In this document: positions 1-7,456 of the stretch, piece by piece
Layout: the number at the start of each line of letters is the position of its first letter
How positions within the stretch are numbered: position 1 is the first letter of the stretch
Assembly (NCBI RefSeq): GCF_050859025.1
Contig: NZ_CP138200.1
Coordinates: 5,704,001 to 5,768,000, forward strand
Direction of reading: 5' to 3'
Length of the DNA stretch: 64,000 bases
DNA from: Wukongibacter sp050859025
GTDB lineage: Bacteria; Bacillota; Clostridia; Peptostreptococcales; Caminicellaceae
Translations under genes and position numbers: made by a program
Notes under the pieces: model-generated
The model's input: the letters and a program-made list of their open reading frames with translations, nothing else
What the model was told of the DNA's origin: nothing
Databases searched by the model: none

Positions 1-2377
1 GCAGACTGGCTCTCTCCTTATCTACTACCACCTTTAACTCTGGTGGACCATCACCTATAGTAGTACTTGTCTCTGTTACTCCTTCTATATCCTTCAGCAT
101 TACCTCAAGATGGTTGGCTACTGTCTCTAAACTTTCAAAGCTTTCTCCCTTTAGTTTAATACTAATAGGCTTTCCTCCAGAAGGTCCCATTCCTTGCTGT
201 TCTACAGTTATATCAGCTCCTGCAATCTGTTTCAAGTCCTTCCTTAAGCTATCTACAATCTCATTACTACCTCTTTCTCTTTCTTCCTCTGGCACTAGGT
301 CTATCGAAATCTTAGCTTCGTTTTGCTTATCACCGCCACCTCTTAAGAAACTTCCTCCCGTGCTCCCTACTTTACTCACGATAGTAACAATTTCCGGATA
401 TTCGAACAATGCCTCTTTAATCTCATCAACAATATCCCCTGTATCTTCTACTAAATATCCCGATGGCAATTCCACCGATATATCAAAGGTCGTACTGTCG
501 GTAGAAGGAAATAGCTCTATTTTTAAAAGCCCTAGGGGAATGGTTGCTAAGCTCGCTAAAAATACAACTCCTGCAATTCCAACAATACCAACTCTTCTGA
601 GCTTGCTCTTTAATATAGCATCTAGCATTCCAACATATTTTTTTACAATTTTAGATTCTCCATGACCTGAATTAGAGCTCTTAAATTGTTTTATATACAT
701 GGCACCTGCGAAAACGATAGATGCTATTACTGATAATAAACCTATTTTTCCGTCATCAGTAAAGGCAAATAGAGATAGGACAAGTACAAATAATACAGAT
801 GCAATTTTTCTAACTAATTTAAATTTGTCCTTATTTTCATTTATCTTAGCCTTATGCTTACTTAAATATCTTGAACATAAAGCTGGAGTAATAACAAGTG
901 ATACTACAAATGAGGTCCCTATGGCAAACATTACTGTAAGAGGGATAACCTTTAAAAATTCTCCCATTATTCCTGACGTTAAAGCCATAGGATAAAAGGC
1001 TGCCATAGTTGTCAGCGTTGATGCAAATACGGCCGGTGCAACTTGATTTGTTGCCATCTTTGAAGCATTAAATACATCTATACCTCTATCTCTATATACA
1101 TCTATATTTTCCATAATTACAATAGCATTATCAACAAGCATACCCAATGCTAAAATCAACGCAACCAGTGACATAGTGTTGAAGGTCATTCCATTATATT
1201 GTAGTAACACAAAGCTAGTAAGCAGTGTCAGCGGAATGACGAAGGCTACAATAAGTGATTCCCTAAATCCTATAAATAAGAATAGAACAATGATAACAAT
1301 AAGAAGTCCCGATAAGGCATTTCCCACAACGTCATTGAGGGTTTTATTGACCTCTACAGCTGTATCTCCACTTATGGACACATCAATGTCATCAGGATAT
1401 AATTTGCCTTCGCCTTCTTTTAATACCCTTTTAATTTCATTACTTAATCCTACTATATCGGCCCCACTATCCCTTGTGATAGACAGGGTAATGGTACGAG
1501 TAAAGGTTTTATCTTCTGAAACCCCTTTTTCGTATCTCTCAGAATACGATGTTATCTCCTCATATGTATCTTCAACTAGAGCAACATCCTTCAGATAAAT
1601 AGGTGTTCCATCTTGGACAGAAATAATAGTTTCTTCGATCTCTTTAACCTGTGTAAATTCTCCAACAGTACGAATATTGAATTGCATATCATCGAGTTCA
1701 ATATCTCCGCCAGGCGCAGTAACATTTGAACTAGAAATTGCATTTCTTATGTCATCAATTGAGATACTATATATTGCTAATTTAGAAGTATCTACATATA
1801 TGTTAATCTCTCTATCAACGCCACCTACCATATTAACTTCGCTAATACCATCTATCTTTTCTATCTCATCTTGAATGTCCTCAGCTACATTTTTAAGTGT
1901 GATTAAATCGTAATCACCACTAATATTTAAGGTCATAATTGCTTTATCGCTGGTATCAAAACCTGAAACAATTGGTGCATCACTATCCTGGGGTAAATTA
2001 TTTTGAATTTCTGATATCTTGTTTGTAATTTCATTAACTTTGTCATCTATATCAGCACCAATTTCGAATTCAACAGTTACGCTTGATCGTCCATTACTGG
2101 ATGTGGATGTAATTGATTCAATATCATCTACATCCTTAATCTTGGCCTCTATTTCATCGGTAATCTGACTCTCAATTTCCTGTGGTGCAGCTCCAGTATA
2201 GCTTGTAGTAATTATTACAAAGGGCATTGTAATTTCCGGCATTTCTTCCCTCGGTAATGTAATATAGGATTGTAATCCTAATAGGATTATTGCCGCAATA
2301 ATTAAATAAACAGCTCTGTACCTCTCAATAAAAAATTCTGATATTCTTCCTAATATATTCTTAGAATCATTATCCAA
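1..2377 (-). CDS. RND-family efflux transporter (AcrB/HAE type), 3' end outside window
   Basis: My minus-strand translation gives about 790 residues of an inner-membrane RND pump subunit, a family of about 1,000-1,050 residues that exports drugs or lipophiles using ion gradients. The first transmembrane helix (about residues 20-40, LGLQSYITLPREEMPEI) is followed by a porter domain. Typical RND text follows, such as LALGMLVDNAIVIMENI in the first helix bundle (about residue 390), then a second periplasmic domain. The reading starts at TTG 2377; an in-frame stop lies three codons upstream and a GGATGG ribosome site about 10 nt upstream, so TTG is the only reasonable start. No adaptor gene lies upstream; one may follow beyond the window edge. 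Substrate unknown. Confidence 0.93.
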   Translation of the reverse strand, partial: MDNDSKNILGRISEFFIERYRAVYLIIAAIILLGLQSYITLPREEMPEITMPFVIITTSYTGAAPQEIESQITDEIEAKIKDVDDIESITSTSSNGRSSVTVEFEIGADIDDKVNEITNKISEIQNNLPQDSDAPIVSGFDTSDKAIMTLNISGDYDLITLKNVAEDIQDEIEKIDGISEVNMVGGVDREINIYVDTSKLAIYSISIDDIRNAISSSNVTAPGGDIELDDMQFNIRTVGEFTQVKEIEETIISVQDGTPIYLKDVALVEDTYEEITSYSERYEKGVSEDKTFTRTITLSITRDSGADIVGLSNEIKRVLKEGEGKLYPDDIDVSISGDTAVEVNKTLNDVVGNALSGLLIVIIVLFLFIGFRESLIVAFVIPLTLLTSFVLLQYNGMTFNTMSLVALILALGMLVDNAIVIMENIDVYRDRGIDVFNASKMATNQVAPAVFASTLTTMAAFYPMALTSGIMGEFLKVIPLTVMFAIGTSFVVSLVITPALCSRYLSKHKAKINENKDKFKLVRKIASVLFVLVLSLFAFTDDGKIGLLSVIASIVFAGAMYIKQFKSSNSGHGESKIVKKYVGMLDAILKSKLRRVGIVGIAGVVFLASLATIPLGLLKIELFPSTDSTTFDISVELPSGYLVEDTGDIVDEIKEALFEYPEIVTIVSKVGSTGGSFLRGGGDKQNEAKISIDLVPEEERERGSNEIVDSLRKDLKQIAGADITVEQQGMGPSGGKPISIKLKGESFESLETVANHLEVMLKDIEGVTETSTTIGDGPPELKVVVDKERASL

Positions 2378-2393
2378 CCTTAATCACCATCCT

Positions 2394-2452
2394 TTATTTA
2401 ATTTCCATATTTCGTAATACATATAAAATTATAAAATATGGAAATTAAATAA
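2394..2452. repeat. Perfect 19-bp inverted repeat upstream of the RND gene
   Basis: Arms at 2394-2412 and 2434-2452 are exact reverse complements, separated by 21 bp. One arm core reads TTTCCATATTT. It lies immediately upstream of the ribosome binding site of the minus-strand RND gene, so it is either an operator for a regulator outside the window or a leader hairpin. The rest of the 2378-2647 gap is AT-rich and shows no other gene. Confidence 0.6.
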
Positions 2453-2647
2453 GTGAAAAACAATTATTAATTTTTTATTAAGTAAGAATAAAATATTTAT
2501 TAATAAAAGAAATTTCTCCTCAAAAAGGCAAATTTTTAAAACACAAAATCTAAGTTCGCAATATTATATAGTATAGCTTTTTTTAAGATGCTTTTATGGA
2601 TCGGATATTTATATTAACCTTCAATTATAGAAAGGAGATTTATATAT

Positions 2648-3643
2648 ATGAGTAGTGTAGCCATCCCAAACACTTTAGACAAGATAAGGCTTCATGAAGG
2701 GAATGATAACCTTAAGACTTATTTTAATAAATTAACCAAGGAAAATACCAAGGAGGCCCTAAGCTTAATTAATGATAACAACCTGAATTTTGCCTCTCTA
2801 TTTGTTCTGAAATCGGAATTAAAGGAACCTGAGCTTATGGATGACCTAAATCTCAGAAATAAGGTTGCTTTAGAATTTATCAATGAAATATTGGATGGAG
2901 AGAGAAGATCCTGGGTATCAAGGAATATCTCCTCTGATTATGCCCAAATTGTCTATTCTGTACTTAAATGGGTATTTGAAACAGGATTTCTTGACGATGG
3001 TCTCAGTAATGACTACGATGAAATCTTAGATATGACTGCAATTCTTCTCTCTAAACTATATAAAGAGCAGAAGATATTGCCTGCTGTAGTGGATATGATT
3101 TTCAGTAGAAATAGAAATGATTTTCTTATCCATGACTTGGTCTGGGCTCTCTTTGAATCTAGGGACCCAGGCAGTTTAATCATGGTTGCTAGTAAATTAC
3201 TATCGAAGGACAATAAGGATGTTGAACTGGCTAATAAGCTTTTGAGTTTTATACCTGGTTTAGAAAAAAACAGCGACTTAAATAGTCAAAAAAAATATGT
3301 AGCCTTTCTCAATTGGCTTGAAGAAAATAGCCTATTTTTGCATTTTACAGGCCAAAGTCTTCAGCAAACAAACAGACCAATACTCTATGTAGTTGTTCTA
3401 GAAGCAAAGTATCTTTGTAAATTTGTATCAGTTGATACTGGAAAGCTTCTAAACTCATTATCACAGAAGGAAAAGAGTCTATTAAATGAATTTAAGAAGC
3501 TTGACCTTGATACTAAAACATTACTTTCAAACTTCTCATTCAAAATGCATGAAAAAGACATTAACCAATGGGATAAATGGATAAAATATCCCATTACTAA
3601 ACAAATAAAGATAGCTAAGTCTATGATAGGGGGAGAACAATGA
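2648..3643 (+). CDS. Unknown protein translationally coupled to transglutaminase
   Basis: A 331-residue, mostly helical, soluble-looking protein with no signal peptide or membrane segment; I do not recognise a family. The start follows a strong AAAGGAG site. Its stop overlaps the tgl start by 4 bp (ATGA), so the two are co-translated. That coupling suggests a role with the spore-coat cross-linking enzyme, either as partner, substrate or co-expressed sporulation gene; this is inference from position only. Repeating leucine-rich helices (for example residues 60-210) could form a helical-repeat scaffold. Confidence 0.75.
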   Translation: MSSVAIPNTLDKIRLHEGNDNLKTYFNKLTKENTKEALSLINDNNLNFASLFVLKSELKEPELMDDLNLRNKVALEFINEILDGERRSWVSRNISSDYAQIVYSVLKWVFETGFLDDGLSNDYDEILDMTAILLSKLYKEQKILPAVVDMIFSRNRNDFLIHDLVWALFESRDPGSLIMVASKLLSKDNKDVELANKLLSFIPGLEKNSDLNSQKKYVAFLNWLEENSLFLHFTGQSLQQTNRPILYVVVLEAKYLCKFVSVDTGKLLNSLSQKEKSLLNEFKKLDLDTKTLLSNFSFKMHEKDINQWDKWIKYPITKQIKIAKSMIGGEQ

Positions 3644-4467
3644 TTAAGATATCAGGCGAAATAATTGATCCCAATACTATTATTAGTGCATATCCACCCA
3701 ATAGTATTGAAATAGAGATCCTAAATACCTTGACTTCAAGTGAAGAGGTCTACGTATATGATTCAATAGATCAGCTAAAGTTTGAGCTAAATATGCGTTC
3801 AAGCATTATAAAAGCTTCAAGAGATCTTAATGAAAGTAGCTTCTCCTTTAAAATCTTTCGTAAATCCATTTGCAATCCTAAATACTGGAACCGCACAGAT
3901 GAGGGAGGCTTCTTATTAAAGGAGGGAGTCAAACCCTCAGATGGCATTAAGGATATCTATACAAATAGTTCATTGTACGGCACTGAATGTGCTACTGCAA
4001 TGGTTATAGTTTTTTATAAAGCCCTTGTAGACATATACCCTGAAGAGCTTTTCAATAAGATGTTCCCCAATATACATTTAATGAACTGGCATTACATCGA
4101 TAGAGATCTTGATATTGGTTATTATGAAAATCTAGACGACTATTTACCAGGAGATTGCAGATACTTTAAAAACCCTGACGTAGATCCATTAACTCCTGAA
4201 TGGCAAGGAGAAAATGTCATTGATTTAGGTGATGGAACCTACTATGGACATGGAGTAGGTATAGAAACTGGTGAAGAAATAATTGATGTATTAAACTATT
4301 TTAGAATTGAGAATTCTTCTACATCTGCCTATTTATTAGATTCAGCAACCCGTCCAAATTTTAAATACCTATACAATAGATATTTAAAATTTAATACTAG
4401 AATAGAGTTTTCTAGCTATAGACTTCCTCGAAGATATGATAACAGAATTGCTGCGATATATTGTTAA
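3640..4467 (+). CDS. tgl: Protein-glutamine gamma-glutamyltransferase (spore coat transglutaminase)
   Basis: Cross-links glutamine and lysine side chains of spore coat proteins. The 275-residue protein matches Bacillus subtilis Tgl (about 245 residues) along its length. The catalytic cysteine lies in TECATA (Cys117), and the other catalytic residues match WQGENVI (Glu191) and YGHGVG (His204), equivalent to Cys116, Glu187 and His200 in B. subtilis. FKNPDVDP and the C-terminal SAYLLDSATRP are also typical. The start ATG overlaps the stop of the upstream unknown gene. In Bacillus this gene is made in the mother cell late in sporulation; no late-sigma promoter could be assigned confidently here. 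The C-terminus is about 25 residues longer than in B. subtilis. Confidence 0.93.
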   Translation: MIKISGEIIDPNTIISAYPPNSIEIEILNTLTSSEEVYVYDSIDQLKFELNMRSSIIKASRDLNESSFSFKIFRKSICNPKYWNRTDEGGFLLKEGVKPSDGIKDIYTNSSLYGTECATAMVIVFYKALVDIYPEELFNKMFPNIHLMNWHYIDRDLDIGYYENLDDYLPGDCRYFKNPDVDPLTPEWQGENVIDLGDGTYYGHGVGIETGEEIIDVLNYFRIENSSTSAYLLDSATRPNFKYLYNRYLKFNTRIEFSSYRLPRRYDNRIAAIYC

Positions 4468-4562
4468 AGCTTTAGATTAGTATGTGTAAAGGTTTTTAGA
4501 AAATTATTAAGGTCATGTTGAAGATAGAAAGTTTAAAATTTTAATAAATTTCAAAGAAAAAA

Positions 4563-4664
4563 TATAGAACGCACTTATAAATCTACATTTTGATTTCTTG
4601 AATAGCCAATGTTTCAAGGCTTTTCAAGGAATCAAAATGTAAAAGATTTATTGCGATTTCTATA
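4563..4664. repeat. 102-bp fold-back repeat, family A copy 1
   Basis: Imperfect palindrome bounded by TATAGAA/TTCTATA ends. The same 102-bp sequence recurs in inverted orientation at 37809-37910 and 41650-41751. Inner arms contain ACATTTTGATT and its complement. Size and structure suggest a MITE-like element or an RNA hairpin that disperses in trans. Confidence 0.85.
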
Positions 4665-4703
4665 TGTGTTTTTCTCTATTTTCTTTGAAATTTATTTTGA
4701 ATA

Positions 4704-4856
4704 TTAATATTGTTCTAAATCTTTTATATTTCTTAAAATCAAATCAATACAATTAAGTTTATCAAGCTCTGATGATATAAATCTAGCTAATTCAAAGTAG
4801 CCATCTAAGCTTTCTTTTTTTGTGTATTTGAAGCTAACAGAGACACGACAGAACAT
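4704..4856 (-). pseudogene. Possible Spo0E-like small gene or fragment
   Basis: A 50-codon minus-strand reading with ATG at 4856 and stop at 4704. It contains ARFISSELDKL, which resembles the S-x-x-L-D signature of Spo0E-type aspartyl-phosphate phosphatases. There is no ribosome binding site before the ATG. The same frame stays open about ten codons upstream to a TAG, so this may be a degraded fragment. Identity is tentative. Confidence 0.3.
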
Positions 4857-4954
4857 TTGTTCTAAACTTTTTTGACAATACTATTTATAGTAATTATAAT
4901 ATTAGTTAGTTTCAACTTGATACGTTTCGTATTAATTAAACTGGAGGTTAGTAT

Positions 4955-5179
4955 ATGAATAAAATTGAACTTTCTAAGGAGCATAAACAAAATGCAATTA
5001 AGGAAATAAAAAGGTATTTTGATTCTGAGAGGGATGAGCAGATTGGAGACCTACAAGCTGAGTTAATTCTTGATTTCATATTAGACAAGGTTGGTCCACA
5101 AATATATAATCAAGCAATTTCCGATATGCAGAGATATATGAATGAAAAGGTTGATGACATGTATGCTTATATGATTTAG
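4955..5179 (+). CDS. DUF2164 family protein
   Basis: A 74-residue protein of the DUF2164 family: N-terminal helix IELSKEHKQNAIKEIKRYF, then ERDEQIGDLQAELILDFI. The function of this family is not known. A GGAGG site lies 7 nt before the ATG. It stands alone, and a 30-bp perfect hairpin follows the stop and separates it from the convergent permease gene. Confidence 0.8.
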   Translation: MNKIELSKEHKQNAIKEIKRYFDSERDEQIGDLQAELILDFILDKVGPQIYNQAISDMQRYMNEKVDDMYAYMI

Positions 5180-5220
5180 CTTATTCTATAAAATAATGTA
5201 AGTACTATTTAAGTAGATTA

Positions 5221-5288
5221 ATAAATGGCATATAGAGCAAAATAGTAAAGGAATAGTACTTTACTATTTTGCTCTATATGCCATTTAT
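5221..5288. terminator. Perfect 30-bp-arm hairpin between convergent genes
   Basis: Arms 5221-5250 and 5259-5288 are exact reverse complements with an 8-nt loop. The hairpin ends 3 bp from the stop codon of the minus-strand permease gene. It probably acts as a bidirectional terminator, although no long T-run follows and arms of 30 bp are far longer than a usual intrinsic terminator needs. Confidence 0.7.
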
Positions 5289-5290
5289 CT

Positions 5291-6064
5291 CTATACTATC
5301 AAAATATCATAATCATCAAAGGCATTATGAGCAGTAAACACTATTGATAAAATTGCACTGAAATATCTTGCTATTAAAATAGCTATCATTATAGCTATCT
5401 GGTACTTTATTGCAGTTATTGGTATCGCTCCTCCTAAAATCTGTCCTGTCATCATTCCCGGCAAAGCCACTAAACCTATAGTTTCTATAGATGCAATTGT
5501 AGGATTTATTGAAGATAAAACTGCATTTTTAAAATAGGGCGTTAAAGCTTCTATTCTATTTGCATTGAGGCTCAGGGAATAAAAGTATTCGTTTTTATTT
5601 TGTCTTATTGCATTATAAAAGTTATTTATACATACTATATTACCGCCTAGACTGTTTCCTAGAAGCATCCCTCCTATAGTAATCATATATTGAGCACTAA
5701 ATAGATTATCTAATCTTATGACAAAGGTGTTGAAAAACAATAATATAATTATATTCGGGATTATAAAGGCTAAAAACAATGGAATAATAAACCTTCCTAT
5801 ATTGAGATTGCAAGACTTTACTGCCGAAAAACTCGCTACTGATATCATAAGTACTAAGTAAGAAAGATTTATGAAGGGATTATTAATACCAAAAATATAT
5901 TGAAGAAATATACCAACTAAGCTAAGCTGTACAACCATTCTACCTATAGCATAAAATATCTTCTTCGTTATGCCTAGGTTTAGTTTACAATTAATTATAA
6001 CCATTGGTACTATTAGAAAAATCAAACTGGCCATAGATAAATAGGAAATTTCTGCTACATTCAT
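5291..6064 (-). CDS. fetB: FetB-like ABC transporter permease (UPF0014)
   Basis: A 257-residue inner-membrane protein with about seven hydrophobic segments. It has the UPF0014 signatures GGMLLGNSLGG (about residue 131) and LVALPGMMTGQILGGA (about residue 200). FetB with the ATPase FetA forms an exporter implicated in iron homeostasis in Escherichia coli. Start ATG 6064 has GAGGAG about 9 nt upstream and lies 4 bp after the ATPase stop, so the two are one operon. Substrate in this organism is inferred by family only. Confidence 0.85.
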   Translation of the reverse strand: MNVAEISYLSMASLIFLIVPMVIINCKLNLGITKKIFYAIGRMVVQLSLVGIFLQYIFGINNPFINLSYLVLMISVASFSAVKSCNLNIGRFIIPLFLAFIIPNIIILLFFNTFVIRLDNLFSAQYMITIGGMLLGNSLGGNIVCINNFYNAIRQNKNEYFYSLSLNANRIEALTPYFKNAVLSSINPTIASIETIGLVALPGMMTGQILGGAIPITAIKYQIAIMIAILIARYFSAILSIVFTAHNAFDDYDILIV

Positions 6065-6068
6065 GGGT

Positions 6069-6683
6069 CTACCACTCCTCTATTCTAACAAGGTCATTTT
6101 TACTCCAAATCTTATCATGGGAAATTATTATCATTGTCTTATCTTGTTTCAAAATATAATCCACTACCTTCTCCTTCATGTCCTTATCCAATCCAGAGGC
6201 AACTTCGTCAAGAATCCATACTCTTCTATCCAGAAGTATACATATAATTAGACCTAATCTTTGTCTTTCCCCTCCCGAAAGAACTCTTATTTCTTTTTCA
6301 ATAGTATCCTCTGTAAGGTTAAAATACTGAATAAGCTTTAAGACCTTCTCCTTATTAATTTCTATATGTCTGTTATATTTATAGGAAAAAATCTCAAGGA
6401 TCAAATCCCATACCTTGTTATCCATGAGATCTACATCTTGACTTACATAACCTATATTTCTACGAAAATAAGCAAGATTATTTCTATCTAATTTCCTATT
6501 CTCAAATAAAATTTCTCCACTATCAAATTTTTGGAAACCTAAAAGTAGTTTAAATAGTGTTGATTTACCCTTACCGGAAGAAGCATTTAAGAGTACCTTT
6601 TCTCCTTCCTTAATATTCATATTAAAGTTTCTAAATACTATCTTATCCTTAAAGCTTAAATTTATATCCTTAAATTGAATCAA
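6069..6683 (-). CDS. fetA: FetA-like ABC transporter ATP-binding protein
   Basis: A 204-residue ATPase that powers the adjacent permease. Walker A SSGKGKST (about residue 36), signature LSGGERQRL (about residue 138) and Walker B WILDEVASGLD are visible; the H-loop is in IIISHD. Translation starts at TTG 6683, which overlaps the TGA of the upstream padR gene, so expression is translationally coupled to the regulator. Context makes it the energy subunit of a FetAB-like exporter under PadR control. Confidence 0.87.
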   Translation of the reverse strand: MIQFKDINLSFKDKIVFRNFNMNIKEGEKVLLNASSGKGKSTLFKLLLGFQKFDSGEILFENRKLDRNNLAYFRRNIGYVSQDVDLMDNKVWDLILEIFSYKYNRHIEINKEKVLKLIQYFNLTEDTIEKEIRVLSGGERQRLGLIICILLDRRVWILDEVASGLDKDMKEKVVDYILKQDKTMIIISHDKIWSKNDLVRIEEW

Positions 6684-7003
6684 ATATCATCACCCTTTTC
6701 TTCTACTTCATGTGTTAACTCAGCGGCTTTTTCCGTTGCTTCCTTTAGAATTTCTTCTCCCAGCCCAGTTATTTTATAAAACTTAATTATTCTTCCATCA
6801 ACATTCTTTTCTGTCTTACATAATAAGCCCTCTCTCTCCATTCTGTTCAATAATGGATATAGGGTGCCAGGGCTAATCTTATATCCATGCTCTTCTAGCT
6901 CTTTTATCATCCAAGTACCATATATGGATTCATTTTTAGCATGATAAAGTATGTGTATTTGTATAAATCCTAAAAATAGCTTTCTTAATATTCTATCCTT
7001 CAT
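6680..7003 (-). CDS. PadR family transcriptional regulator
   Basis: A winged-helix repressor of about 107 residues; GTWMIKELEEHGYKISPGTLYPLLNRMEREGLL is the PadR DNA-binding domain, written here only to locate it at about residues 27-60. The ATG at 7003 is preferred over TTG 7021 because GGAAGGAG lies 7 nt before it and the TTG precedes that site. It is the first gene of the padR-fetA-fetB operon and probably autoregulates it through the palindromes at 7037-7078. The inducing ligand is unknown. Confidence 0.88.
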   Translation of the reverse strand: MKDRILRKLFLGFIQIHILYHAKNESIYGTWMIKELEEHGYKISPGTLYPLLNRMEREGLLCKTEKNVDGRIIKFYKITGLGEEILKEATEKAAELTHEVEEKGDDI

Positions 7004-7036
7004 GATTAATCTCCTTCCCAAAGCATATCAACATTA

Positions 7037-7078
7037 GATATCGTAATTCGATATCGTTCTTTGATATTATCATATCAA
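7037..7078. promoter_or_regulatory. Two palindromic operator candidates for PadR
   Basis: GATATCG (7037-7043) and CGATATC (7049-7055) form a perfect 7-bp palindrome around TAATT. TTGATAT (7061-7067) and ATATCAA (7072-7078) form a second perfect 7-bp palindrome around TATC. Both share a GATAT half-site and sit directly upstream of the padR start, as expected for an autorepressor. Confidence 0.6.
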
Positions 7079-7131
7079 TAGATATATGAACTGTCAACTT
7101 ATATTTGTGCAGTATATTTTAAAGATTGCCG

Positions 7132-7160
7132 TTGACAGCTGTAATTATTTATTATATTAT
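7132..7160 (+). promoter_or_regulatory. Consensus-like sigma-A promoter reading rightward
   Basis: TTGACA (7132-7137) and TATTAT (7155-7160) are separated by 17 bp. It reads into the T-box-like leader at 7181-7290; no coding gene follows on the plus strand. Confidence 0.65.
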
Positions 7161-7180
7161 CTCTATTAAAACAATTAAAT

Positions 7181-7290
7181 CCCATGAAGAGAAGAGTACT
7201 TTTTATGATGTCTTTTAGCGAGTAGGGATTAGTATAAGCCCATAGGACTGTTAAAAGGGAAGAAAGTCTCGGAGGAGTTTTTCTGAAAAT
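7181..7290 (+). promoter_or_regulatory. T-box leader stem I, apparently orphaned
   Basis: The order of motifs fits a T-box stem I: GAAGAGTAC at the base, AGCGAG, then AGGGATTAGTATAAGCCC as the distal loop region, then GTCTCGGAGG and TTTCTGAA at the 3' base. The specifier codon cannot be fixed with confidence. No TGGNACCGCG-type antiterminator box follows. AT-rich hairpins follow (TTTAATATATATATTAAA then CTTTTT near 7303-7325). The plus strand has no gene before the convergent TPP-enzyme gene, so this looks like a leader that lost its gene. Confidence 0.6.
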
Positions 7291-7383
7291 ATATATAGCA
7301 AATTTAATATATATATTAAACTTTTTGCCACTATCACACTTTAATATATATTATTATTTATATAATAATATTAAATACTAGCT

Positions 7384-7420
7384 CCCCATAGATTTGAAGT
7401 CAATCTTTAAACCTATGGGG
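7384..7420. terminator. CCCCATAG/CTATGGGG hairpin after the TPP-enzyme gene
   Basis: Arms 7384-7391 and 7413-7420 pair perfectly. It lies downstream of the minus-strand TPP-enzyme stop and at the end of the rightward orphan leader. It lacks a strong U-tract, so it is a probable but not certain terminator. Confidence 0.45.
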
Positions 7421-7456
7421 TATGTCATCTAAAAACAAGAGTTGAGTATTACAATA

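Noticed and set aside
114..1874. Several plus-strand reading frames (for example 114-665 and 1176-1598)
   Set aside because: They lie antisense to the RND transporter, whose minus-strand translation is continuous and family-like; the plus frames have no ribosome sites and odd composition.
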